A stretch of 64,000 bases of DNA from Methylorubrum extorquens (GTDB lineage Bacteria; Pseudomonadota; Alphaproteobacteria; Rhizobiales; Beijerinckiaceae), in the NCBI RefSeq assembly GCF_024169925.1, contig NZ_JALJXF010000001.1, positions 4,036,001 through 4,100,000 of the forward strand. Direction: 5' to 3'. The notes beneath the pieces are model-generated. The model was not told the origin of the DNA and made no database searches. It worked only from the letters and a program-made list of their open reading frames with translations. Below are positions 47,834 to 56,897 of the stretch, one piece after another (position 1 is the stretch's first letter; each line of letters starts with the position of its first letter). The position numbers and the translations under genes are program-made.

Positions 47834-49246
47834 GATCGAGCGCGGCTCCAGCTTCTCGTCCAGCGCCGAGAGGGGACGCTTCGGCTTGCGGCCGACATCT
47901 TCGCCGCGCACCGAGGGCTCGAACGGCTCGGGGCCTTTGCGCAGCAGCTTCGCGAGATAGTAGCTGCCGAAGCCGAAGATGATCGCGTAGGCGACGACGA
48001 AGGCGATGAGCGAGGTCGTCACCGCCTGGGCCGTCAGCGGCGAGTGGGCATCCGCCGTCTTGAGCTGACCGTAGACGATGTAGGGCTGTCGCCCGATCTC
48101 GGCGGTGAACCAGCCGAAGATCACCGCGCCGAAGCCCGAGGGCGTCATCAGCATGGCGCAGGTGAGGAAGACGCGGTTCGTGAACAGCGTACCCTTCCAG
48201 CGCAGATACAGGCTCCACAGGCTGAGGAGGAGCATCGCCATGCCGATCGCGACCATGGCGCGGAAGGCATAGAACACCGGCCAGACCGGCGGGCGCTTGT
48301 CCGGCGTCACGTCTTTCAGGCCCGGCACCACGCCGGAGAAGTCGTGGGTGAGGATGAACGAGCCGAGGCGCGGGATGCCGATCTCGAAGTCGTTGCGCTC
48401 GGCCTCCATGTTCGGGATCGCGAACAGCAGCAGCGGCATGTTGGCCTGGGTGTCCCAGTTCGCCTCGATCGCCGCGAGCTTGGTCGGCTGGTGCTTGAGC
48501 ACGCCGAGGCCGTGGGTGTCGCCGACAAAGATCTGGATCGGCGTGAAGATCAGCGCGAACCACAGGGCCATGGAGAGCGAGACCCGGGCCCCCTGAACCT
48601 TGGCCGGCGGCTCCTTGCGGGCGCGCAGGATCATCCAGGCCGCCATGCCCGAGACCGCAAAGGCGGTGGTGAGGAAGCAGCCGAGCACCATGTGCGCGTA
48701 GCGGATCGGGAAGCTCGGGTTGAAGATCACCTGCCACCAGTCGGTGGCCACCGCACGGCCGTTCTCGATCGTGAAGCCCGCCGGCGTCTGCATCCAGGAA
48801 TTGGCCGAGAGGATCCAGAAGGCGGAGATCAGCGTGCCGAGCGAGACCATGCAGGTCGCCAGGAAGTGCAGCCGGTCACCGACGCGGTCCCAGCCGAACA
48901 GCATGATCCCGAGGAAGCCGGCCTCCAGGAAGAAGGCGGTGATGACCTCGTACTGGATCAGCGGGCCCAGCACGTTGCCGGTGAAATCGGAATAGCGCGA
49001 CCAGTTCGTGCCGAGCTGGTAGCTCATCACGATGCCCGAGACGACACCGAGGCCGAACGAGACCGCGAAGGCCTTCACCCAGAACCGGTAGAGCATCCGG
49101 TACATCGGGTTCCTCGTCCACAGCCACTGCGCTTCGAGCCGCACGAGGAAGGCGGCGAGACCGATGGTGAAAGCCGGGAAGATGATGTGGAAGGCCATCG
49201 TGAAGCCGAACTGGATGCGCGAGAGCATCAGGGCGTCGAGTTCCAT
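47831..49246 (-). CDS. cydA: Cytochrome bd-type quinol oxidase subunit I (CioA-like)
   Basis: 471 aa. Nine or so membrane helices. Signatures: MLSRIQFGFTMAFHIIFPAFTIGLA with the His ligand of heme b595/d side, GWDRVGDRLHFLATCMVSLGTLISAFWI, and FGWFTAEIGRQPYIVYGQLKTADA. The Q-loop is short, the cyanide-insensitive CioA form. It reduces oxygen with quinol, generating proton motive force. Subunit II (cydB) is not adjacent on either side; it would have to be elsewhere. Confidence 0.94.
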   Translation of the reverse strand: MELDALMLSRIQFGFTMAFHIIFPAFTIGLAAFLVRLEAQWLWTRNPMYRMLYRFWVKAFAVSFGLGVVSGIVMSYQLGTNWSRYSDFTGNVLGPLIQYEVITAFFLEAGFLGIMLFGWDRVGDRLHFLATCMVSLGTLISAFWILSANSWMQTPAGFTIENGRAVATDWWQVIFNPSFPIRYAHMVLGCFLTTAFAVSGMAAWMILRARKEPPAKVQGARVSLSMALWFALIFTPIQIFVGDTHGLGVLKHQPTKLAAIEANWDTQANMPLLLFAIPNMEAERNDFEIGIPRLGSFILTHDFSGVVPGLKDVTPDKRPPVWPVFYAFRAMVAIGMAMLLLSLWSLYLRWKGTLFTNRVFLTCAMLMTPSGFGAVIFGWFTAEIGRQPYIVYGQLKTADAHSPLTAQAVTTSLIAFVVAYAIIFGFGSYYLAKLLRKGPEPFEPSVRGEDVGRKPKRPLSALDEKLEPRSI

Positions 49247-49299
49247 CGCGTCACCTTCCTGACCGTGGCGTCACCGCGGCTCGCGGGGCGGCGGCTGTC

Positions 49300-49872
49300 G
49301 TGCCGTACGGCGAGCTGCGCCAATTCATCCATCAACCGGTCTCGGAGGAGGCCGGTTCTCCGCACGCATCGATTGGGCGGATCGAGCGATACCCGAATCT
49401 GCGCGGGCGCAGCGTGGCGAGCGAACCCTGGTTCCGGAATGCGATCCGCTTGGCCGGCGGCGACGACTACGTTCCGGGCGAGATTCGGTGCGAGGCGCAG
49501 CTCGGCGGTGGGCAGGTCGCGACCTATGCCGCCGGGATCTACGAGTCGGGCGGTGGGCCGGCCTGCGGTGTGCTGTCGATCCACTTCGATTGGGATGCGC
49601 AAGCGAAGTCCATCGTCGAAGGCGTGCGGATCGCCGGGGAGGATCGGGCACGCACCCGCGTGGTGCTCGTCGATGCACAACGTCGCATCCTCGCCGCCTC
49701 CGACGGCAAGGGCGTCCTCACCGAGACGCTCGACGTGGACCTGAACGGGCGGGAGAGCGGCATCGTCCGCGATGCCCGGTCCGGCACCGTCACGGCCTTC
49801 AACCGCACGCCGGGCTACGAGACCTATCGCGGGCTTGGCTGGTACGGAGCCATCGTCCAGAGCGGCACCTGA
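49300..49872 (+). pseudogene. Cache-domain sensor fragment, truncated
   Basis: 190 codons from GTG 49300. The sequence looks like the ligand-binding part of a periplasmic double-cache chemoreceptor or kinase: NLRGRSVASEPWFRNAIRLAGGDDYVPGEI, GVLSIHFDWDAQAKSIVEGVRI and RILAASDGKGVLTETLDVDL. It lacks an N-terminal membrane helix and any output domain and ends at a stop codon after YRGLGWYGAIVQSGT. It is therefore probably a gene remnant. It begins about 50 bp from the divergent cydA start. Confidence 0.6.
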
Positions 49873-49879
49873 AGACGTC

Positions 49880-51082
49880 TCACGCCGCCCGTCGGCCTCC
49901 GGACGTGCGCTTCGTGCCGGTCGCCCTCGCCTTGCGGCCTCCGGTCTGGCGCGGCGGCTCGATCTTTGTCGTGCTCTCGATCTTCTTGCCCTTGGAGGCG
50001 GCCTTCGTCGCCTGTTCCAGCCGCCCCCGCAGCAGGCTCAGCACGGCCGCCTCCTCCGGGCGCAGCACGCCGAGACTGTTCTTGAGTTCGCCCTCGACCG
50101 CGTCCTTGACCTGCAACAGCATCCCGCCTTCGAGGTAGCAGTCGAGGATCTGCGGGTGGATGTAGCACTTGCGGCAGATGGTCGGCGTGTTGCCGAGCCG
50201 CCCGGCCACGGACTCGATCGCAGCGCGCAGGTTCTTCTTGGCCCCCGCCGCGCTGTCGAATGCCTCGAACTCCCGCAGTGCCAGGGCCGCGAGCACGGTG
50301 CCCGCCCAGGTGCGGAAATCCTTGGCCGTGAAATCCTCGCCCGTGATCTCGCGAAGATACGCGTTCACATCCGAGGAGGTGACGTCGCGCCGCTCGCCCT
50401 CTTCGTCGAGATACTGGAACAGCTCCTGGCCGGGCAGATCCTGGCAGGCCTTGACGATCTTGGCGACGCGCCGGTCGCGCACCGAGACCGACCATTCCTT
50501 GCCGCTCTTGCCCTTGAAGCGGAAGCGCATCTCGGAGCCCGCCACCTTCACGTGCGGATCGCGCAGGGTGGTGAGGCCGTAGCTCTTGTTCGAGCGGGCG
50601 TAATCGTCGTTGCCGACGCGGATCAGCGTGGTCTCCAAGAGGTGGACCACGGTGGCGAGCACCTTCTCGCGGGGTAGGCCGCGCTTGCCCATATCGGCGT
50701 CGATCCGCGCGCGGATGCCCGGCAGCGCCTCGGCGAAGGCCATGATGCGGTGGAACTTCGAGGCCTCCCGCGCCTCGCGGAAGCGGGGATGGTAGCGGTA
50801 CTGCTTGCGCCCCTTCTCGTCGCGCCCGGTCGCCTGGATGTGGCCGTTCGGGTGCGGGCAGATCCACACCTCCGTGTAGGCCGGCGGGATCGCGAGGCTT
50901 TTCAGCCGGGCGATCTCCTCCGCGTCGCGGATCGCGGCCCCCTTCGGGTCGATGTAGCGGAAGCCCTTGCCGTTGCGCTTGCGCCGCAGGCCGGGCTTCG
51001 AATCGTCCACGTAGCGCAGGCCCGCATCCCGCGCGGCCTCGCGGGGATCGACCACGCCACCTCCGGCCTCGTCCGACAGCAT
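49880..51082 (-). CDS. Type IB DNA topoisomerase
   Basis: 400 aa from ATG 51082, with GAGGGAGG upstream on the minus strand. Poxvirus/Deinococcus-type TopIB: FRYIDPKGAAIRDAEEIARLKSLAIPPAYTEVWICP, KQYRYHPRFRE, RVGNDDYARSNKSYGLTTLRDPHV, and the C-terminal FTAKDFRTWAGTV and the Tyr in TICRKCYIHPQILDCYLEG. Relaxes supercoils by a 3'-phosphotyrosyl intermediate. The last 50 residues are a Lys/Gly tail. The cache fragment ends 7 bp away. Confidence 0.95.
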   Translation of the reverse strand: MLSDEAGGGVVDPREAARDAGLRYVDDSKPGLRRKRNGKGFRYIDPKGAAIRDAEEIARLKSLAIPPAYTEVWICPHPNGHIQATGRDEKGRKQYRYHPRFREAREASKFHRIMAFAEALPGIRARIDADMGKRGLPREKVLATVVHLLETTLIRVGNDDYARSNKSYGLTTLRDPHVKVAGSEMRFRFKGKSGKEWSVSVRDRRVAKIVKACQDLPGQELFQYLDEEGERRDVTSSDVNAYLREITGEDFTAKDFRTWAGTVLAALALREFEAFDSAAGAKKNLRAAIESVAGRLGNTPTICRKCYIHPQILDCYLEGGMLLQVKDAVEGELKNSLGVLRPEEAAVLSLLRGRLEQATKAASKGKKIESTTKIEPPRQTGGRKARATGTKRTSGGRRAA

Positions 51083-51165
51083 GACGCCCTCCCTCATTTG
51101 TAGGGCGACAACGGGGTGGAAGGCGGCGCTGTTCCGGAGCGGGGGCCGTGCTATGGCCACGCACG

Positions 51166-52314
51166 ATGACCACCTCAACAGCCTCTTACGCCGGCAAAAG
51201 CCTCGTCTTCGTCGTCACCGAGGACTGGTTCTTCGCCTCGCACTTCCTGCCGATGGCCCGCGCTGCCCGGCAGATGGGACTCTCGGTCGCGGTGGTGACG
51301 CGGGTGCGCGCGCACCGCGCCGTGATCGAGGCCGCCGGCATCCGCGTCGTTCCGCTCGAAGCGGAGCGCTCCAGCCTCAACCCGATGACGGCGGGCTACG
51401 CCGCGGGCCAACTCGCGGGCATCCTGAAGGCACTCAAGGCCGATATCGTCCACTGCGTCGCGCTGCGCGGCATCCTCGTCGGCGGCACCGCCGCGGCGAT
51501 GGCCGGCATCCCGCGCCGTGTCTTCGCGCTGACCGGACTCGGCCTGCTCGGCGCCCGCGCGGACGCGACCGGGCGGCTGTCGCGGCTTGCCCTGAAAGGG
51601 CTGATCCGCGGCCCGCTGGCGAGCCGGCAGACCCGCTTCCTGTTCGAGAACGCGGACGACGCCCGCGCGCTCGGCCTCGACCCGTCCGACACCGCCGTGA
51701 CACTGATCGGCGGTGCGGGCGTCGATCCAGACGCCTTCGCGCCGCGCCCGCTCCCGCCGCCTTCGCCGCTGAAGGTCGCCATCGTCGCGCGGATGCTGTG
51801 GTCGAAGGGGATCGATGTCGCGGTCGAGGCGGTGCGCCGAGCCCGCGCCGGGGGTGCGGCGGTGGAACTCTCGCTCTACGGCGCACCCGACCCGTCGAAC
51901 CGCCGGGCGATCCCCGAGGCCACCTTGCGGGACTGGTCGCGCGACGGCGTGACGTGGCACGGACCGACCGGGGACGTGGCCGGCGTGTTCGCCGCCCACC
52001 ATGTCGGCGCCCTGCCCTCCCGCGGCGGCGAGGGGTTGCCGCGCACGCTGCTGGAAGCGGGTGCGTGCGGCCGGGCCATCCTCACCACCGATGTGCCGGG
52101 CTGCCGCGACCTCGTGCGCGACGGTGTCGAGGGCCTGCTCGTTCCGCCGGGCGACGCCGCCGCGCTCGCCGCGGCACTGACCCGGCTCGCCGCCGACCCT
52201 GCGCTCGTCGCGCGGATGGGTGCGGCGGCGCGGTCGCGCATCTTTGAGGGCGGCTACACGGAAGCCGCCGTCGCCGGGACGGTGGCCGGGCTCTACGCGG
52301 AGCTGCTGCGATAG
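51166..52314 (+). CDS. Glycosyltransferase family 4-like protein
   Basis: 382 aa from ATG 51166 (frame open from 51148). Two Rossmann-like domains: the N-terminal VFVVTEDWFFASHFLPMARAARQMG, typical of the lipopolysaccharide/undecaprenyl GT4 group, and the C-terminal VAIVARMLWSKGIDVAVEAV, then GGEGLPRTLLEAGACGRAILTTDVPGCRDLV with the donor-binding E-x7-E. Transfers sugar from an activated nucleotide donor to a cell-envelope acceptor; the acceptor is unknown. It diverges from the topoisomerase gene. Confidence 0.92.
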   Translation: MTTSTASYAGKSLVFVVTEDWFFASHFLPMARAARQMGLSVAVVTRVRAHRAVIEAAGIRVVPLEAERSSLNPMTAGYAAGQLAGILKALKADIVHCVALRGILVGGTAAAMAGIPRRVFALTGLGLLGARADATGRLSRLALKGLIRGPLASRQTRFLFENADDARALGLDPSDTAVTLIGGAGVDPDAFAPRPLPPPSPLKVAIVARMLWSKGIDVAVEAVRRARAGGAAVELSLYGAPDPSNRRAIPEATLRDWSRDGVTWHGPTGDVAGVFAAHHVGALPSRGGEGLPRTLLEAGACGRAILTTDVPGCRDLVRDGVEGLLVPPGDAAALAAALTRLAADPALVARMGAAARSRIFEGGYTEAAVAGTVAGLYAELLR

Positions 52315-52345
52315 ACATCGGAGAGAGCGGGACAGGGAGGCTTCG

Positions 52346-52654
52346 ATGACCGAACCCGCCGGCCGGCGCAGCCTCGACCAGCTCATCGCGCGCGACGCTC
52401 CGGCTTGGCCGCCCGTCCTGTCCTGGGCGGCCGATCCTGACGCCAAGCCGAGCCGCTGCTTCCTCGGCGACACGCGCGCCTTCTACGCCGACTTCTCTGA
52501 GTTGTGCCGCTGGGACGAGCGCCCCTTCCCCGGCTTCGATGAGGCCTTTTCCTTCTATCCCTTCCCCTGGTCGGCGGAGGCCGGCAGCGGCGTCAGCCGC
52601 CGGGCCGTGCCGATCGACGAGGTCTGGCGCCTCAAGTCCGAGCTTGCGGACTGA
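52346..52654 (+). CDS. Conserved-looking hypothetical protein (102 aa)
   Basis: Starts ATG 52346, with AGGGAGG upstream. Contains LIARDAPAWPPVLSWAADPDAKPSRCFLGDTRAFYADFSELCRWDERPFPGFDEAFSFYPFPWS, rich in Trp, Phe and Pro. No signal peptide or membrane segment. 31 bp after the glycosyltransferase gene, so probably in the same transcript. Not recognised as a family. Confidence 0.62.
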   Translation: MTEPAGRRSLDQLIARDAPAWPPVLSWAADPDAKPSRCFLGDTRAFYADFSELCRWDERPFPGFDEAFSFYPFPWSAEAGSGVSRRAVPIDEVWRLKSELAD

Positions 52655-52718
52655 TGCGGATCGGCCTCCCCTCGCTTTTCCCGTGCCGTTCCAGGCCTCT
52701 TCCCACTGGGTCGATTCC

Positions 52719-53369
52719 GTGACGCCCGTTCGCGATCCCGTCCGCTTCATCCGCGAACACACGGCCCTGCGCCCGGTGCCGCATGCCCCCGAGATCGTCC
52801 TGCACGTCGCCGACGAGGCGACCGCGCTGTGGCAGAAGACCGAGGACGAGTTGGAGGCGATCGGCTTGCCGCCGCCATTCTGGGCCTTCGCCTGGGCCGG
52901 GGGACAGGCGCTCGCCCGCTACATCCTCGACAACCCCGCCACCGTGGCGGGGCGGCGGGTGGTCGATTTCGCCTCGGGCTCCGGGCTCGTTGCCATCGCC
53001 GCCGCGATGGCCGGCGCGGCCCACGTCACCGCGAGCGACCTCGACCCCTTCGCGCTCCACGCGATCCCGCTCAACGCGGCGGCCAACGGGGTGGCGGACC
53101 GCATTACGGCGGACGGCAGCGACCTCATCGGCACGGATGCGGCCTGCGTGCTGGCCGCCGACATCTTCTACGAGCGCGACCTCGCCGCCGCGGTCGGCGG
53201 CTGGCTCGGCGACCTGCATGGGCGAGGACGCACGGTCCTCATCGGCGATCCCGGCCGCAGCTACCTGCCCCGCGAGCGGCTCATGCCGCTCGTGACCTAC
53301 GAGGTTCCCGTCACGCGGTCGCTGGAGGATGCCGAGATCAAGCGATCCTCGGTCTGGCGCTTCGCCTGA
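52719..53369 (+). CDS. Class I SAM-dependent methyltransferase (METTL20/ETFBKMT-like)
   Basis: 216 aa from GTG 52719; GTG 52683 also in frame. Motif I RVVDFASGSGLVAIAAAMAGA and the following VTASDLDPFALHAIPLNAAANG bind SAM. The upstream PPPFWAFAWAGGQALARYILDNP is characteristic of the protein-lysine methyltransferase group including ETFBKMT and bacterial homologues, so a protein substrate such as ETF-beta is a reasonable guess only. The stop begins the TGATACGG motif. Same direction as its neighbours. Confidence 0.88.
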   Translation: MTPVRDPVRFIREHTALRPVPHAPEIVLHVADEATALWQKTEDELEAIGLPPPFWAFAWAGGQALARYILDNPATVAGRRVVDFASGSGLVAIAAAMAGAAHVTASDLDPFALHAIPLNAAANGVADRITADGSDLIGTDAACVLAADIFYERDLAAAVGGWLGDLHGRGRTVLIGDPGRSYLPRERLMPLVTYEVPVTRSLEDAEIKRSSVWRFA

Positions 53370-53447
53370 TACGGCACCGCTTGCTGCGCTGGCCCGGATC
53401 GCGCATCCGCTGGAAAGCCCTCATTCTCTCCCCGCCCGGTTCGAAAA

Positions 53448-54698
53448 ATGCTCGACAGGTTGTTCCATGCCGGCGCGAGCGTTGCCCTGCTGCTGGCCGT
53501 GGCGTGGCTGTTCTCGGTGAACCGGCGGGCGATCCGGCCGCGGGTGGTGCTCGCCGCCCTGGCGCTTCAGGTCGGGATCGGCGCGCTGATTCTGCTCGTG
53601 CCCGCCGGGCAGCGAGCGCTCGGCGTGGTGGCGGATGTCGTCACCACCGTGCTTTCCTTCGGCGACAGGGGCACCGCCTTCCTGTTCGGCGGCCTCGTCG
53701 AGCCGCGAATGTTCGAGCTGTTCGGCGGCTCGGGCTTCATCCTGGCCCTGCGGGTGCTGCCGCAGATCCTCTACGTCTCGGCCCTGATCGGCGTGCTCTA
53801 CCATCTCGGAGTGATGCAGGCGCTGGCACGCGTCCTCGGCGCGGGGTTGCGAAAGCTGCTCGGCACCTCGGCCATCGAATCCTTCTCGGCGGTCGTCACC
53901 ATCTTCATCGGGCAGAGCGAGATCGCGGTGGCCCTGCGCCCCTTCCTCGCGGCGCTGACCGGGGCCGAGCTGTTCGCGGTGATGACGAGCGGGGCGGCCT
54001 CCACCGCCGGCTCGATCCTCGCCGGATACGCGGCACTCGGCGTGCCGATGCCATATCTGCTGGCCGCCTCGTTCATGGCGATTCCCGGCGGGCTGCTTTA
54101 CGCCAAGATCCTCGTGCCCTCGACCGAGCCGACGCGCATCCTCACGACGCGGGTCGAGTTCGGCGAGGCGCGCGCAGCCAACGTGATCGAGGCCGCCGCC
54201 GACGGCACGCAGAAGGGTCTCGGCGTCGCCGTCGCGGTCGGCGCCATGCTGATCGCCTTCGTCGGGCTGATCGCGCTCGTGAACGCCGCCATCGGCTGGG
54301 CCGGCGGCGTGTTCGGGTTCGCCGGCCTCTCGATCGAGGGCATTCTCGGCGTCGTGCTGGCGCCGCTCGCCTGGCTTCTCGGCGTGCCGTGGGAGCAGGC
54401 GACGCTCGTCGGCGGCGCCATCGGCCAGAAGATCGCCTTCAACGAGTTCCTGGCCTATGCCAGCCTGTCGCCAACGCTGAAGGCCGGCACCCTCGACCCG
54501 CGCACGAGCGCGATCCTGTGCTTCGCGCTCTGCGGCTTTGCCAACCTCGCCTCGGTGGCGATCCAGCTCGCGAGCTTCACCAGTCTCGCCCCCGAGCGCC
54601 GGCCCGAGATCGCCCGGTTCGGCCTGCGGGCGATCCTGGCGGGCACGCTCTCGAACCTCACCAGCGCCGCCATCGCCGGACTGTTCATCACCGGGTGA
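53448..54698 (+). CDS. Concentrative nucleoside transporter (NupC family)
   Basis: 416 aa, about 10 membrane segments. Starts MLDRLFHAGASVALLLAVAWLFSVNRRAI. CNT signatures: GIGALILLVPAG, VEPRMFELFGGSGFILALRVLPQILYVSALIGVLYHLG, GQSEIAVALRPFLAALTGAELFAVMTSG and EFLAYASLS. Takes up nucleosides by proton or sodium symport; specificity is not readable from sequence. The motif GAASTAGSILAGYAALGVP is the CNT core. Confidence 0.94.
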   Translation: MLDRLFHAGASVALLLAVAWLFSVNRRAIRPRVVLAALALQVGIGALILLVPAGQRALGVVADVVTTVLSFGDRGTAFLFGGLVEPRMFELFGGSGFILALRVLPQILYVSALIGVLYHLGVMQALARVLGAGLRKLLGTSAIESFSAVVTIFIGQSEIAVALRPFLAALTGAELFAVMTSGAASTAGSILAGYAALGVPMPYLLAASFMAIPGGLLYAKILVPSTEPTRILTTRVEFGEARAANVIEAAADGTQKGLGVAVAVGAMLIAFVGLIALVNAAIGWAGGVFGFAGLSIEGILGVVLAPLAWLLGVPWEQATLVGGAIGQKIAFNEFLAYASLSPTLKAGTLDPRTSAILCFALCGFANLASVAIQLASFTSLAPERRPEIARFGLRAILAGTLSNLTSAAIAGLFITG

Positions 54699-54755
54699 AA
54701 CGCCGGGCCGGCGATATCCGGCGAACCTTTCGGCCTGCCCCGTCATTCTGAGAGG

Positions 54756-55100
54756 ATGGAGAACGCGCACGACATGGAACAGGCCCGAGCCACGCCGAAC
54801 CCGGCGCAAGTCACGGCGCGGGATTGGGACGAGCGGGTCGACCGCGCCAGCCGGAAGCTTCCCGAGCGGGTGCAGCGCGGGGTGGCGTGGCTGCGCGAGC
54901 CGGCGCGCTTTCCGGTGCGGCTGCTCGCCGCGATCCTGCTGATCCTCGGCGGCATCTTCTCGATCCTGCCGGTGCTGGGCCTGTGGATGCTGCCGCTCGG
55001 CCTCGCGCTGCTGGCCCAGGACGTGCCCGGCCTCAAGGTGCCGATGGAGAAATCCGCCCGCTGGATCGAACGGCAATGGCGGCGCTGGCGCGGGAAATAA
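54756..55100 (+). CDS. Small membrane protein, unknown
   Basis: 114 aa from ATG 54756; ATG 54774 is an alternative. An N-terminal charged helix (DERVDRASRKLPERVQRGVAWL) precedes a hydrophobic hairpin LLAAILLILGGIFSILPVLGLWMLPLGLALLAQDVPGLK, with a Pro/Gly turn resembling the PGPGW membrane family, and a short basic C-terminus. Probable two-helix inner-membrane protein. Function unknown. Confidence 0.7.
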   Translation: MENAHDMEQARATPNPAQVTARDWDERVDRASRKLPERVQRGVAWLREPARFPVRLLAAILLILGGIFSILPVLGLWMLPLGLALLAQDVPGLKVPMEKSARWIERQWRRWRGK

Positions 55101-55207
55101 TCCCTGCTTCTGCCTCGGCGTTCTGCCGCGCTTGACAGGATATCCGCGGCGGACGACCCATCGCGGATGGGCCTCAGCCGAGAAGGGCTCTTCGGAGACA
55201 ACTTGTG

Positions 55208-56191
55208 ATGCCGTTGCGTCTGTTCTCCCGCGGGTTCGCCGCCGCATTCCTTGCGGCGACCGTGCTGGCGGGGGCCGCCTCCGCCCCCGTGTCGCCGGCG
55301 CGTGCCGAGGACGCGATTTTTCCACCGAGTTCACGGTTCGGCTTCAAGCCCCCATCGGACATGACGATCTCGAAGCGCTTCACCGGCTTCGAACGGCTCG
55401 GCGGCGGGGCGATGCTCTCCGTGGTGGAACTGCCGGCCGGTGCCTATCCGGAACTCAAGCAGAGCTTCACCGACGAGAACCTCAAGACGCAGGGCCTCGT
55501 CGTCCAGACCCGCGAGCCGGTGACCCTCGATGGCGGGGCCGAGGGCGTGCTGTTCACCGGTGAGCAGACGGCTCCCGACGGGCAGGGCACGCCCGCCGCG
55601 CGCAAGTGGCTGCTGATCGTCGGCGCCCCGGAGGTGACCGGCATCATCATCGCCCAGGCCGCCGTCGATGCGGAGACCGACGAGTCGATGCGCGGCATGC
55701 TCACGGGCCTGCGCATCCGCGGGGCGCTGTCCCTCGACCAGCAGATCGCCGCCCTGCCCTTTCGCCTCAGCGACCTCGCGGGCTTTCGCCCGGTGCGGGC
55801 GCTGGCCGGCAATTCCGTGCTGCTGACCCTCGGCCCGCGCGATCAGGTCACCAACCTGGAACAACCGATCCTCGTGGTCGCCCAGGCGGTGCAGCAACCG
55901 ACGCCCCAGGAGCAGCGCGACGGCTTCGCCCGCGCCTCGCTCTACGCCAACCAGACGATGAAGGACTTCGTCATCGAGCGCTCGCAGAGCTACCGCCAGA
56001 ACGGCATCGATTGGCACGAGATCGTGGCGCGTGCCCTCGACATCCCCTCGAGCCAGCCGGTGGTGGTCTCGCAGACGATCCGCTTCAACCCGGACGGCTA
56101 CATCCGCGCCGTCGGCGTCACCCGCGCCGACCAGCGCGAGCAGATGCTGCCCCTGTTCCGCCAAGTGGTGGACAGCCTGCAACTGCGTTGA
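55208..56191 (+). CDS. Exported protein of unknown function (327 aa)
   Basis: From ATG 55208 (GTG 55205 also possible). Signal peptide GFAAAFLAATVLAGAASAPVSPARAED. The mature part has two similar-looking halves of alternating strands, e.g. ISKRFTGFERLGGGAMLSVVELPAGAYPELKQSF and LIVGAPEVTGIIIAQAAV, then VVSQTIRFNPDGYIRAVGVTRADQREQMLP near the C-terminus. No Cys and no membrane anchor, so probably soluble in the periplasm. I do not recognise a family. Confidence 0.75.
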   Translation: MPLRLFSRGFAAAFLAATVLAGAASAPVSPARAEDAIFPPSSRFGFKPPSDMTISKRFTGFERLGGGAMLSVVELPAGAYPELKQSFTDENLKTQGLVVQTREPVTLDGGAEGVLFTGEQTAPDGQGTPAARKWLLIVGAPEVTGIIIAQAAVDAETDESMRGMLTGLRIRGALSLDQQIAALPFRLSDLAGFRPVRALAGNSVLLTLGPRDQVTNLEQPILVVAQAVQQPTPQEQRDGFARASLYANQTMKDFVIERSQSYRQNGIDWHEIVARALDIPSSQPVVVSQTIRFNPDGYIRAVGVTRADQREQMLPLFRQVVDSLQLR

Positions 56192-56192
56192 A

Positions 56193-56225
56193 ATCCGCTC
56201 CTCCCCGCCAGGAAGAGGAGCGGAT
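56193..56225. terminator. Bidirectional hairpin between convergent genes
   Basis: ATCCGCTCCTC (56193-56203) pairs with GAGGAGCGGAT (56215-56225), loop of 11 nt, directly after the stop of the exported-protein gene and before the stop of the converging small gene. Confidence 0.65.
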
Positions 56226-56230
56226 CCACC

Positions 56231-56530
56231 TCACTCGCAGACGCGCACGCGCCGGACGTAGATGTCGCCGTAGGGGTCGATGGTCTCACGGCGCTCGAAG
56301 TGACAGATCGGGCCCTCGACATAGACCGGCCGCGGGGGCGCCCGGTAGACCGGCTGGCCGGGATAATAAGGGTCGCTGGCGCCTGCGATCGCACCGCCGA
56401 CGGCAAGGCCGCCGAGCACGCCGAGCGCCGCCGCGCCACCCGCACCGATGCCGTCCCGCGCCTGGGCGGCGGGTGCCGTGCCGAGCGCCAGGGCGCCCGC
56501 CACCACGCCCCCGAGAAGGATGCCCCTCAT
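56231..56530 (-). CDS. Small exported Gly-rich protein
   Basis: 99 aa. Signal peptide GGVVAGALALGTAPAAQA, then a glycine-zipper-like hydrophobic stretch GAGGAAALGVLGGLAVGGAIAGASD, a Pro/Tyr segment (PYYPGQPVYRAPPRPVYVEG), and a C-terminal ICHFERRETIDPYGDIYVRRVRVCE with two Cys. Such proteins are common small envelope proteins in Methylobacterium-type genomes. Function unknown. Confidence 0.68.
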   Translation of the reverse strand: MRGILLGGVVAGALALGTAPAAQARDGIGAGGAAALGVLGGLAVGGAIAGASDPYYPGQPVYRAPPRPVYVEGPICHFERRETIDPYGDIYVRRVRVCE

Positions 56531-56897
56531 CGTCGAAACTCCTCAGAATCGCGCCCAGCGGCGCCATCGCGTTGCTGCCCGGCAGCGCGGCCGGAACCTG
56601 CGGCTCGAGCGTGACGCTGCCGAGTGAGGAGAAGAGCCCCGGTTTGAGGCCAATCTTCGGCAAGCCGGAACCCGCGCGGCGCACCGGGCCCCGCCCCTCT
56701 CATGAGTGCCCGCCAAACCCTTCCCGTCCCGTTTCCTTGCGCACCGGCCCCAAATCGTTGCAGAAGTGCGCGCCGTCCCGGACGTCTTCCGCGCCCTCAC
56801 CGGACCGCCGCCCAGGCGATCCTTCGAGCGAGCCGCGGCCGTCGGGCGGCAATCCGGAACAGGTCCGGTGCCAACGTCGATTACGGTGCGAACTTCC
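56531..56897. other. Divergent intergenic region small exported protein / hom
   Basis: 367 bp. GC-rich throughout. The frame of hom is open back to 56706 but without family similarity. No promoter boxes or other gene recognised. Confidence 0.35.
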
